Shown piece by piece: positions 1 through 5,227 of a DNA stretch of 5,227 bases (positions are counted from its first letter, which is position 1; the number at the start of each line of letters is the position of its first letter). The position numbers and the translations under genes are program-made. Below the pieces are notes generated by a model, which ran no database searches, was not told the DNA's origin, and worked only from the letters and a program-made list of their open reading frames with translations. Source of the DNA: JACMOY01 sp038322575 (GTDB lineage Bacteria; Actinomycetota; Actinomycetes; Actinomycetales; Angustibacteraceae); contig JBBQGB010000111.1 of assembly GCA_038322575.1 (NCBI GenBank), positions 1 through 5,227 on the forward strand, given 5' to 3'.

Positions 1-509
1 CCGAACTGGTCGAGCACCAGCGAGCCGGACGGGGTGCCCTCGGCCGGGCCGGCCGCGGCCGGCTCCTTGCCCTGGTAGCCCGACAGCAGCTGGATGACCT
101 GCTGGCGCACCCGGTTGAGGTCGGCGCCGAGCTTGACCAGCACCTGGGCGGCGACGCCCTCGCCCTCACGGATCAGCCCGAGCAGGATGTGCTCGGTGCC
201 GATGTAGTTGTGGCCCAGCTGCAGCGCCTCGCGCAGGCTGAGCTCGAGGACCTTCTTCGCCCGCGGGGTGAAGGGGATGTGACCGGAGGGCGCCTGCTGG
301 CCCTGGCCGATGATCTCCTGCACCTGCTCGCGGACGGCGTCCAGCGAGATCCCGAGGCTCTCGAGGGCCTTGGCGGCCACACCCTCGCCCTCGTGGATCA
401 GCCCGAGCAGGATGTGCTCGGTGCCGATGTAGTTGTGGTTGAGCATGCGGGCTTCTTCTTGCGCCAGCACGACAACGCGACGGGCTCGGTCGGTGAACCT
501 CTCGAACAT
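1..509 (-). CDS. clpC: ATP-dependent Clp protease ATP-binding subunit ClpC, N-terminal part (runs off left edge)
   Basis: ClpC is a cytoplasmic AAA+ (Hsp100) unfoldase that feeds substrates into the ClpP peptidase. Only the first 169 codons are present. They read MFERFTDRAR at the start and contain both Clp_N repeats: residues about 16-50 carry NHNYIGTEHILLGLI and residues about 90-125 carry GHNYIGTEHILLGLI. Between them is the conserved GQGQQAPSGHIPF segment. A short Ala/Gly/Pro linker (about 149-162) leads into LVLDQF, the entry to the first AAA module, which lies outside the window. The ATG at 507-509 is chosen because MFERFTDRAR is the conserved ClpC start and a GAGGAG site lies 9 nt upstream. 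From memory of M. tuberculosis ClpC1, residues F2, R10 and F80, which line the cyclomarin-binding surface, are all present here at the same numbers. The gene is transcribed away from the GH15 gene. Family assignment is secure; ClpB is excluded by the N-terminal sequence. Confidence 0.97.
   Translation of the reverse strand, partial: MFERFTDRARRVVVLAQEEARMLNHNYIGTEHILLGLIHEGEGVAAKALESLGISLDAVREQVQEIIGQGQQAPSGHIPFTPRAKKVLELSLREALQLGHNYIGTEHILLGLIREGEGVAAQVLVKLGADLNRVRQQVIQLLSGYQGKEPAAAGPAEGTPSGSLVLDQF
151..438 (-). repeat. Internal direct repeat within clpC (two Clp_N units)
   Basis: Positions 151-213 and 376-438 are direct repeats 225 bp (75 codons) apart. They match at 59 of 63 positions, and the last 43 bp (171-213 and 396-438) are identical. 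Each copy encodes the HNYIGTEHILLGLI core of a Clp_N unit. Duplication of the Clp_N motif is a family trait; the DNA-level identity is stronger than protein conservation alone requires, though strong codon bias would favour it. Confidence 0.9.
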
Positions 510-518
510 GACGTCTCA

Positions 519-524
519 CTCCTC
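519..524 (-). promoter_or_regulatory. Ribosome binding site of clpC
   Basis: The minus strand reads GAGGAG here, 9 nt before the ATG at 509. It is a strong Shine-Dalgarno match and supports the chosen start over the upstream out-of-frame ATG/GTG options. Confidence 0.85.
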
Positions 525-560
525 GCGAGCCTTGTCAGGGGCGGGACTTCCCCTCCCCTC

Positions 561-589
561 GACCACGGGGCGATGGTATCCCCGTGGTC
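561..589 (-). repeat. Perfect 10-bp inverted repeat in the clpC leader
   Basis: The arms gaccacgggg (561-570) and ccccgtggtc (580-589) are perfectly complementary around a 9-nt loop. If clpC is transcribed from the promoter at 668-693, the structure lies in the 5' leader about 50-80 nt before the start codon. No U-tract follows in either direction, so it does not look like an intrinsic terminator. The loop, read on the minus strand, contains TACCAT, which fits an actinobacterial -10 (TANNNT) loosely, but no credible -35 sits 16-18 bp upstream. It could therefore be an RNA stem-loop or an operator. Confidence 0.7.
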
Positions 590-613
590 CGACAGCGACC
601 CCCCGTTCGTCCT

Positions 614-635
614 CAGGTGGCGCGATGGCCACCTG
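614..635 (-). repeat. Perfect 8-bp inverted repeat in the clpC leader
   Basis: The arms caggtggc (614-621) and gccacctg (628-635) are perfectly complementary around the 6-nt loop gcgatg. It lies 24 bp beyond the 561-589 inverted repeat. Both structures place the same 7-mer, gcgatgg on the plus strand (570-576 and 622-628), at the loop/stem boundary. The function is unknown to me; a leader RNA element or a protein-binding site are both possible. Confidence 0.65.
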
Positions 636-667
636 CGTCGGCCCGGGAGCACGCGTCGTACCGGCAC

Positions 668-693
668 AACGGGAGGCCTGAGACGACTGTTCC
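668..693 (-). promoter_or_regulatory. Candidate ECF-sigma (SigR/SigH-type) promoter of clpC
   Basis: Read on the minus strand, GGAAC (693-689) is followed after 17 nt by CGTT (671-668), equivalent to GGAAC-N18-GTT. This fits the thiol/heat stress promoter class of Streptomyces sigma-R and mycobacterial or corynebacterial SigH (GGAAT/C, about 18 nt, GTT). From memory, clp genes including clpC belong to such regulons in Streptomyces and Corynebacterium. Transcription would start near 660, giving a leader of about 150 nt that contains both stem-loops. The call rests on motif, spacing and position, with no experimental data. Confidence 0.6.
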
Positions 694-707
694 GCGTCGC
701 CGCCGGC

Positions 708-725
708 GTTCGCCGCCAGCGGAAC
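708..725. promoter_or_regulatory. Candidate ClgR-binding box
   Basis: The sequence gttcgc-N5-gcggaac matches the published Streptomyces ClgR element GTTCGC-N5-GCG and is almost palindromic. ClgR is the actinobacterial activator of clpP1P2, clpC and lon. The box ends 14 bp upstream of the -35 of the ECF-type clpC promoter, which is a normal activator position. It is also 18 bp upstream of the candidate TTGACA element for the GH15 gene, so an effect on that side cannot be excluded. Confidence 0.6.
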
Positions 726-743
726 CACGCCCGGGCGACGCTC

Positions 744-773
744 TTGACACGGACGTCCGGTTCGCGGTGGTGT
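744..773 (+). promoter_or_regulatory. Candidate housekeeping promoter of the GH15 gene
   Basis: TTGACA at 744-749 is a perfect -35 hexamer and the only one in the intergenic region. An 18-bp spacer leads to TGGTGT (768-773), a poor -10 that keeps only the first and last T. The expected transcript would start near 780, leaving a leader of roughly 45-50 nt. The -35 is convincing; the -10 is not, so an activator or a different -10 may be involved. Confidence 0.45.
750..759. promoter_or_regulatory. Palindromic operator candidate in the GH15 promoter
   Basis: cggacgtccg is a perfect 10-bp palindrome with a central CG. With two mismatched pairs it extends to 746-763 (14 of 18 positions symmetric). 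It starts immediately after the TTGACA hexamer, so a bound protein would block RNA polymerase. LacI-family regulators of sugar genes often use operators with a central CG, but no regulator gene is visible here and the assignment is a guess. Confidence 0.35.
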
Positions 774-817
774 TGCCCCGCCCCCGCAGTCGTGGGTGAG
801 CAGTGACGCTTCACCCT

Positions 818-822
818 GGAGG
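818..822 (+). promoter_or_regulatory. Ribosome binding site of the GH15 gene
   Basis: GGAGG lies 5 nt before the GTG at 828-830. This decides the start, because the first residues from that GTG form a good signal peptide. Confidence 0.85.
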
Positions 823-827
823 ACACC

Positions 828-917
828 GTGGTCCGACCCCGCCGACTCACCGCCGCGATCGCGGGCGGCGTTCTGCTGGCCGCACTGGTCAGCTCCACCG
901 GCACCAGCGCGCAGGCG
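828..917 (+). other. Signal peptide of the GH15 enzyme
   Basis: Residues 1-30 have a basic start (RPRR), a hydrophobic core (about 9-21) and a cleavage site after SAQA, before DDG. The RR pair lacks the other residues of a Tat motif, so Sec export is more likely. The mature enzyme would start at residue 31 with a short polar linker before domain N. Confidence 0.85.
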
Positions 918-3900
918 GACGACGGCCACCGGGGCTCCCCGCGCCGGCCGGTGCCGACGGACGCCGGCGCGGCCACCGGCGGCCCCGGGTCGCTGTCGCA
1001 CTTCGGGCTGGCCCGCAAGGACTGCCTCGGCACCTCGCGCGGGACGGCGTCCAAGGTGTGGTTCACGGTCGCGGGCGGGGTGCTGTCCGACGTCTACTAC
1101 CCGACCATCGACAACACCAACGTCGAGACCCTGCAGCTGGTGGTCACCGACGGGCGCACCTTCACCCACCTCGCCACCCGCGACATGACGTACACCGTCG
1201 CCCCGCTGGACCCCAGCGGCATGACCTGCCGGGTGACCAGCCGGGCCAGGGACGGCCGATACACCCTGACCACCGACTACGTGACCGACCCCGCGCGCGC
1301 CAGCGTCGTGCTGCGCACCCGCCTGGTGCCGCGTCACGAGGACGACCACCTGCGTCTGTACGCCCGCCTCGACACCACCCTCAACGGCAACGGCGGGGGC
1401 GGCGACGCGGCGACCCAGAACGCCGGCCCCGACGCGGGGGTCACCGACCGCTCGGGCGGGACCCCGGTGCCGGTCGGCAGCGACACCGTGACCCAGACCA
1501 ACGCGGCCAACCGCGACTACGCCGAGCCGGTCTACTCCGCGCTCAAGGCCGACCGGCCGTTCACCGCCGTCAGCAACGGCTTCGCCGGCACCGCCAGCGA
1601 CGGCCTGACCCAGCTGGACGCCGACCACCGGCTGGCCACGACGTACTCCAGCGCCACCGGCGGCAACCTGGTGCAGACGGTCGGCCTCGCCGACCGCGAC
1701 GGGAAGGCGACGCTCGCGCTCGGCTTCGGCCCGACGTCCGCCGCCGCGGTCACGACTGCCTCGGCCAGCGCGCGCACCCCCTTCGCGGCGACGTACGCGC
1801 GGTACGTCGCGGGCTGGGCGGGCTACGACCGCCGGCTCACCCCACCGCCGAACGCCGGGCTGCCGGCCGGGCGGGCCGCTGAGCTGCGGCGCACCTACTA
1901 CCTGTCCGCGAACGTGCTCAAGGCCAGCGAGGACAAGACCTTCCCCGGCGCCACCATCGCCTCGCTCGCCAGCCCGTGGGGCCAGGCCGTCAGCGCCGGT
2001 AACCGCGCCGAGACCTACTTCGGCAGCTACCGCGAGGTGTTCGCCCGCGACCTGTACGAGACGTTCACCGGGTTCCTCGCCGGCGGCGACACCGCCACCG
2101 CCACCGCGCAGGTGCGCTTCCTGTTCGAGCGCCAGCAGCAGAGCGACGGGTCGTTCCCCCGCAACTCGCTGGTCAACGGCAAGACCGCGCCCGACAGCTT
2201 CGGCGTCCAGCTGGACGAGGTGGCCTACCCGATCCTGATGGCCCGCACCGTCGGCGTGACCGACGCCGCCTTCTACCGCGCCCACGTCAAGCGCGCCGCG
2301 GACTACCTGGTCGCCCACGGCCCGGCGTCCGGGTCGGAGCGGTGGGAGGAGCAGGCCGGCTACAGCCCCTCGACGATCGCGGCCGAGATCGCCGGCCTGG
2401 TCGCCGCCGGCGCCATCGCCGACCTCAACGGCGACGGGGCCTCGGCCCGCGTCTACCGCGCCACGGCCGACCGCTACCAGCGCTCGATCAAGGGCTGGAC
2501 GCTCACCACCACCGGCACGCTGGACCCCAAGCCGTACTTCGTGCGCCTGACCAAGAACGGCGACCCGGACAGCGCGTTCACCTACAACCTCGGCAACGGC
2601 GGCCCGGACGCCGACCAGCGCGACGTCGTCGACGCCGGCTTCCTCGAGCTCACCCGGCTCGGCGTGCTGCCCGCGGACGACGCCGACGTCGTCCGGTCGC
2701 TGTCGGTCGTCGACCAGGTGGTCAAGGCCGAGACCGCCACGGGCACCGGCTTCTACCGCTACGGCACGAAGGCCCCGGGCACCGAGGACGGGTACGGCGA
2801 CTGCAACACCGCCGACCCGACCGACTGCACGGTGCAGGGCAAGCCGTGGGCCGGCGAGTGCCTCGGGCAGGCGCAGAACAAGGGGTCCGGCCACGTCTGG
2901 CCGGTGCTCGCCGGTGAGCGCGCCGAGTCCGAGATCGCGCGCGGTCTGCGCTCGTCCGCGGTCGACCGCTGGGCCGCCATGTCGGGCACCGCGTCGGGCT
3001 TCGGGCTGATCCCCGAGCAGGCGTGGGAGAACGCGGACCTCGCGCCCTCGCCGTACGGCACCACCCCCGAGTGCGCCTCGATCGGCTTCCAGGACGGCAA
3101 GGCGGCCGGCAGCGCCTCGCCCCTGACCTGGTCGGCCGCCCAGTTCGTCCGGCTCGGCGCCAACCTGCGCGCCGGCGCGGTCACCGAGACCCCGGCCGAC
3201 ACCACCGCGCGCTACGTCACCGCGACCCCGCCGGCACAGGCGGCGATCACGCTGACCAGCCCGGCCGAGAACGCCCAGGTCACCGGCTCGACCGTCGTGG
3301 CCGGCAGCACCGAGCCGGGCGCGCAGGTCGACCTGTCGGCGGTCAACCTCGACATCGACGGCGCGAGCACCGCGGCGTCGACCGTGGCCGGCGCCGACGG
3401 CTCGTTCTCGGTGACGCTGGCGATCCCCCCGGGCACCGCCACGATCACCGCGGCCGCCACGACCGCCTCGGGCGCGACCGGCACCGCCCAGCGCACCGTC
3501 GTGTACGACGTCGTCCCGGGCACGCTGGTGTTCGAGCAGACCGACCCCGACGGCGACGACAACGGCCCCGGCACGTACGTCTACCCCTCGGCGGGCGACT
3601 TCAAGCCCGGTGCCTACGACCTGCAGGCCTTCCAGGTCTACGACTCGGGCCCGGACTCGGTCACCTTCCGGGTGCAGACGCGTGACCTCACGCCGACCTT
3701 CGGCAGCCCGCTGGGCGCGCAGCTGGTCGACGTCTACGCCTTCGCCCCCGGCGCCGGGCCCACGTCGACGTCCGCATCCTTCCCGGGACGCAACTACTCG
3801 ATCGACCCCGCCTCGGCCTGGAACCGGCTGATCGAGGTGCAGGGCTTCGGCCAGCGCTTCGTCGACGCCGGCGGGTCGACCGTCGGGTCGGTCAGCATCC

Positions 3901-4223
3901 GGGCCAACTCGGTCACCCGCTTCATCACCTTCACCGTCTCGAAGGCGGCCCTGGGTGGGACGCCGGGTGCCGGCTGGTCGTTCGCCGTCACGCTCACCGG
4001 ACAGGACGGGTTCAGCCAGGACCAGGCCCGCGGCTTCACCGCGACCGGCGAGCAGTACCAGTTCGGGGTCTGCGCGGCCGGCGGCACCTCACCGATCTGC
4101 GCGGTCGCGCCGGGCAGGGTGGCCAAGGTCGTCGACACGATCACCCCGGCGGGCGTCGACCAGGCGGCCGAGCTCGACCCGACGCAGCCCCCGGTGACGG
4201 TGGCCGGCGTGCGGATCGGGTAG
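828..4223 (+). CDS. Secreted GH15 glucodextranase-like / glucoamylase-like glycoside hydrolase
   Basis: This is an inverting exo-acting alpha-glucosidase that would release glucose from the non-reducing ends of alpha-glucans outside the cell. The 1131-aa protein follows the plan of Arthrobacter glucodextranase. It has a signal peptide (1-30), beta-sandwich domain N (about 52-330), (alpha/alpha)6 catalytic domain A (about 345-790), Ig-like domain B (about 804-894) and C-terminal binding module C (about 897-1129). In the catalytic domain, R407-D408 (ARDLY) matches the substrate-binding Arg-Asp of glucoamylases. E507 in ERWEEQAGYSPST is the likely general acid and E730 in GLIPEQAWE the likely general base. 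The two are 223 residues apart, against 198 for E430/E628 recalled for the Arthrobacter enzyme. The difference fits a segment carrying C659, C667 and C678. DPDGDDN at 906-912 looks like a calcium loop. There is no LPXTG motif or C-terminal membrane segment, so free secretion is likely. Fold and family are secure. Whether it prefers alpha-1,6 (dextran) or alpha-1,4 linkages cannot be read from the sequence. Confidence 0.92.
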   Translation: MVRPRRLTAAIAGGVLLAALVSSTGTSAQADDGHRGSPRRPVPTDAGAATGGPGSLSHFGLARKDCLGTSRGTASKVWFTVAGGVLSDVYYPTIDNTNVETLQLVVTDGRTFTHLATRDMTYTVAPLDPSGMTCRVTSRARDGRYTLTTDYVTDPARASVVLRTRLVPRHEDDHLRLYARLDTTLNGNGGGGDAATQNAGPDAGVTDRSGGTPVPVGSDTVTQTNAANRDYAEPVYSALKADRPFTAVSNGFAGTASDGLTQLDADHRLATTYSSATGGNLVQTVGLADRDGKATLALGFGPTSAAAVTTASASARTPFAATYARYVAGWAGYDRRLTPPPNAGLPAGRAAELRRTYYLSANVLKASEDKTFPGATIASLASPWGQAVSAGNRAETYFGSYREVFARDLYETFTGFLAGGDTATATAQVRFLFERQQQSDGSFPRNSLVNGKTAPDSFGVQLDEVAYPILMARTVGVTDAAFYRAHVKRAADYLVAHGPASGSERWEEQAGYSPSTIAAEIAGLVAAGAIADLNGDGASARVYRATADRYQRSIKGWTLTTTGTLDPKPYFVRLTKNGDPDSAFTYNLGNGGPDADQRDVVDAGFLELTRLGVLPADDADVVRSLSVVDQVVKAETATGTGFYRYGTKAPGTEDGYGDCNTADPTDCTVQGKPWAGECLGQAQNKGSGHVWPVLAGERAESEIARGLRSSAVDRWAAMSGTASGFGLIPEQAWENADLAPSPYGTTPECASIGFQDGKAAGSASPLTWSAAQFVRLGANLRAGAVTETPADTTARYVTATPPAQAAITLTSPAENAQVTGSTVVAGSTEPGAQVDLSAVNLDIDGASTAASTVAGADGSFSVTLAIPPGTATITAAATTASGATGTAQRTVVYDVVPGTLVFEQTDPDGDDNGPGTYVYPSAGDFKPGAYDLQAFQVYDSGPDSVTFRVQTRDLTPTFGSPLGAQLVDVYAFAPGAGPTSTSASFPGRNYSIDPASAWNRLIEVQGFGQRFVDAGGSTVGSVSIRANSVTRFITFTVSKAALGGTPGAGWSFAVTLTGQDGFSQDQARGFTATGEQYQFGVCAAGGTSPICAVAPGRVAKVVDTITPAGVDQAAELDPTQPPVTVAGVRIG

Positions 4224-4236
4224 GGCGTGCGGATCG
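4206..4236 (+). repeat. 13-bp direct repeat across the GH15 stop / lutA start
   Basis: ggcgtgcggatcg occurs at 4206-4218 and again at 4224-4236, offset by 18 bp. The first copy encodes the C-terminal GVRI of the GH15 enzyme. The second contains the GTG start of lutA and its VRI codons. Only the TAG and one following codon (GGC) separate the two genes, and they share a reading frame. Confidence 0.9.
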
Positions 4237-4991
4237 CGCTGTTCGTCACGTGCCTGGCCGACACGCTGTTCCCCGACGTGGGTCGGGCCACCGTCACGGT
4301 GCTCGAGCGGCTCGGGCACGAGGTGGTGTTCCCGCCCGACCAGACCTGCTGCGGGCAGATGCACACCAACACGGGGTACGCCGACGGCGCGACGCGCATC
4401 GTGCGCCACCACGTCGAGGTGTTCGAGCGGGCCCTGGACGACGGCGCCGAGGCGATCGTGACGCCGTCCGGGTCGTGCGCCGGCTCGGTGCGCCACCAGC
4501 ACGTGATGCTGGCGCAGCGGGCGGGTGACGCCGATCTGGCCCGCCGCGCCGCGCGGGTGGCCGCGGCGACGTTCGAGCTGAGCGAGCTGCTGGTCGACCG
4601 GCTCGGTGTGACGGACGTCGGCGCGTCCTTCCCGCACCGGGTGACCTACCACCCGACCTGCCACTCCCTGCGCCTGCTGCGGGTCGGCGACAAGCCCCTG
4701 CAGCTGCTGCGGGCCGTGCGCGGCATCGACCTGGTCGAGCTCGACGGCGCCGACCAGTGCTGCGGGTTCGGCGGCACGTTCGCGGTCAAGAACGCCGAGA
4801 CCTCGACCGCGATGCTGGCCGACAAGATGTCGGCGGTGCTGGCCACCGACGCCGAGGTGGTCACGGCCGGCGACGCGTCGTGCCTGATGCACATCGGCGG
4901 CGGCCTGGCCCGGCTGCGCACGGGCGTGCGGTCGGTGCACCTGGCCGAGGTGCTGGCAGCCACCGAGGGCGCCGTGCAGGCGAGCCGGTGA
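4227..4991 (+). CDS. lutA: L-lactate utilisation iron-sulfur protein LutA (LldE family)
   Basis: LutA is a cytoplasmic subunit of the LutABC (LldEFG/YkgEFG) complex, which oxidises L-lactate to pyruvate. The 254-aa length is near the family norm. It has two CCG (HdrB-like) cysteine-rich domains, and both sets of ligands are complete: C9, C41-C42-G43 and C84 in the first; C145, C178-C179-G180 and C219 in the second. Such sites bind [4Fe-4S]-type clusters. The GTG at 4227 is chosen because the product then begins MRIALFVTCLAD, the conserved LutA N-terminus. The Shine-Dalgarno site is weak (a GGA at 4213-4215 about 11 nt upstream). Because the gap to the GH15 stop is only 3 nt, translation may depend on ribosomes finishing the upstream gene. 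No promoter is visible in the gap, so transcription must come through the GH15 gene or from inside it. HdrB itself is unlikely, given the lutB neighbour. Confidence 0.94.
   Translation: MRIALFVTCLADTLFPDVGRATVTVLERLGHEVVFPPDQTCCGQMHTNTGYADGATRIVRHHVEVFERALDDGAEAIVTPSGSCAGSVRHQHVMLAQRAGDADLARRAARVAAATFELSELLVDRLGVTDVGASFPHRVTYHPTCHSLRLLRVGDKPLQLLRAVRGIDLVELDGADQCCGFGGTFAVKNAETSTAMLADKMSAVLATDAEVVTAGDASCLMHIGGGLARLRTGVRSVHLAEVLAATEGAVQASR
4988..4991 (+). promoter_or_regulatory. GTGA stop/start overlap coupling lutA and lutB
   Basis: The GTG start of lutB (4988-4990) overlaps the TGA stop of lutA (4989-4991). There is no clear Shine-Dalgarno site just upstream, so termination-reinitiation coupling is likely and the two subunits would be made in step. 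Confidence 0.8.
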
Positions 4992-5227
4992 GCACCTTCC
5001 TCGGCATCCCGACGTCGGTGCGGGCCGACGTCCGCACCGGCCACCTGTCGGGCGACCGCTCGTTCCCCGCCGCGGCGCACGACGCCCTGGCCAACACCCA
5101 GCAGCGGCGCAACCTGGCCCACGCCACCGCGACGATCCGCGCCAAGCGGGCGTCCGTCGTCGGCGAGGTCGCCGACTGGGAGCAGCTGCGCGACGCCGGG
5201 TCGGCGATCAAGGCCGACGTGATGGCC
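4988..5227 (+). CDS. lutB: L-lactate utilisation iron-sulfur protein LutB (LldF family), N-terminal part (runs off right edge)
   Basis: LutB is the large ferredoxin-like subunit of the LutABC lactate oxidation complex in the cytoplasm. Only the first 80 codons are in the window. They show the family N-terminal pattern: TFLGIP near the start, then FPAAAHDALANTQQRRNL (26-43), ATIRAKRASVV (48-58) and DWEQLRDAGSAIK (63-75). The LUD (DUF162) core and the C-terminal 4Fe-4S ferredoxin motifs lie beyond the edge and cannot be checked. The GTG at 4988 fits both the overlap with lutA and the family's TF-G-P start. A polar stretch at about residues 9-25 (TSVRADVRTGHLSGDRS) seems longer than I recall for close homologues. 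The assignment rests on this N-terminus plus the adjacent lutA. Confidence 0.9.
   Translation, partial: MSTFLGIPTSVRADVRTGHLSGDRSFPAAAHDALANTQQRRNLAHATATIRAKRASVVGEVADWEQLRDAGSAIKADVMA

Larger units (their letters stand above)
510..827. other. Divergent intergenic region between clpC and the GH15 gene
   Basis: This 318-bp region separates two divergently transcribed genes. No coding sequence is supported: open frames that cross it continue as antisense or out-of-frame shadows of the neighbours and resemble no family I recognise. From left to right it holds the clpC ribosome binding site, two stem-loops, an ECF-type promoter pointing to clpC, a ClgR-like box, a candidate promoter with a palindrome pointing to the GH15 gene, and the GH15 ribosome binding site. 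Each is listed separately. Confidence 0.85.

Noticed and set aside
573..578. TACCAT on the minus strand as a sigma-A -10 for clpC.
   Set aside because: No acceptable -35 lies 16-18 bp upstream, and the hexamer sits in the loop of a perfect inverted repeat. The ECF-type promoter at 668-693 is a better candidate.
561..589. Intrinsic terminator for clpC or a passing transcript.
   Set aside because: There is no T-tract on either side, and it lies upstream of both genes rather than downstream of one.
398..1066. Minus-strand open frame covering the intergenic region and ending in clpC-like residues.
   Set aside because: It is in the clpC frame beyond codon 1 only by absence of stops. The conserved ClpC start, a good ribosome binding site at 519-524 and the promoter signals place the true start at 509.
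803..1882. Plus-strand open frame of 359 codons starting just before the GH15 GTG.
   Set aside because: Its product is Arg/Pro/His-rich frame-shifted noise overlapping the real GH15 frame, with no domain I recognise.
516..2894. A 792-codon open frame on the minus strand, antisense to most of the GH15 gene.
   Set aside because: It is Gly/Ala/Arg/Val-rich low-complexity sequence typical of the complement of GC-rich coding DNA. It has no recognisable domain, while the opposite strand encodes an intact four-domain enzyme.
4089..4940. Minus-strand open frame antisense to lutA.
   Set aside because: lutA on the plus strand has complete paired CCG cysteine motifs. The antisense product is His/Arg/Gly-rich with no family resemblance.
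1..5227. CRISPR array, tRNA, rRNA, insertion sequence or attachment site.
   Set aside because: No regularly spaced repeats, tRNA-like cloverleaf, rRNA segment, transposase frame or terminal inverted repeats were found on either strand by reading.

Overview
The window comes from a high-GC actinobacterium (Actinomycetota). The evidence is pervasive G/C at third codon positions, GTG starts on three of the four genes, a ClpC N-terminus very close to that of mycobacterial ClpC1, and stress-promoter and ClgR-type signals typical of the phylum. The genus cannot be fixed from this sequence.

Layout. (1) Positions 1-509, minus strand: the first 169 codons of clpC, the Hsp100 unfoldase of the ClpCP protease, running off the left edge. 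(2) Positions 510-827: a 318-bp divergent intergenic region rich in signals. On the clpC side it holds a Shine-Dalgarno site, two perfect stem-loops that share a 7-nt loop motif, an ECF-type GGAAC-N17-CGTT promoter (sigma-R/SigH class) and a match to the ClgR box. On the right side it holds a TTGACA-type -35 with a 10-bp palindrome directly behind it. (3) Positions 828-4223, plus strand: a complete 1131-aa secreted GH15 enzyme with the four-domain plan of glucodextranase (N, catalytic A, Ig-like B, C-terminal binding module). (4) Positions 4227-4991: lutA, which begins 3 nt after the GH15 stop and in the same reading frame. (5) Positions 4988-5227: the start of lutB, which overlaps lutA by 4 nt (GTGA) and runs off the right edge; lutC probably follows outside the window.

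How the genes work together. clpC appears to be an independent, divergently transcribed proteostasis gene under stress control. The three plus-strand genes are packed like one transcription unit. The first product would release glucose from alpha-glucans outside the cell. The lut products would form the cytoplasmic iron-sulfur L-lactate oxidation complex. A link between extracellular glucan breakdown and lactate re-use is an inference from spacing only. No wholly undescribed system is evident. The most informative parts are the clpC regulatory region, the unusual GH15-lutA junction, and a cysteine-framed insertion in the GH15 catalytic domain.
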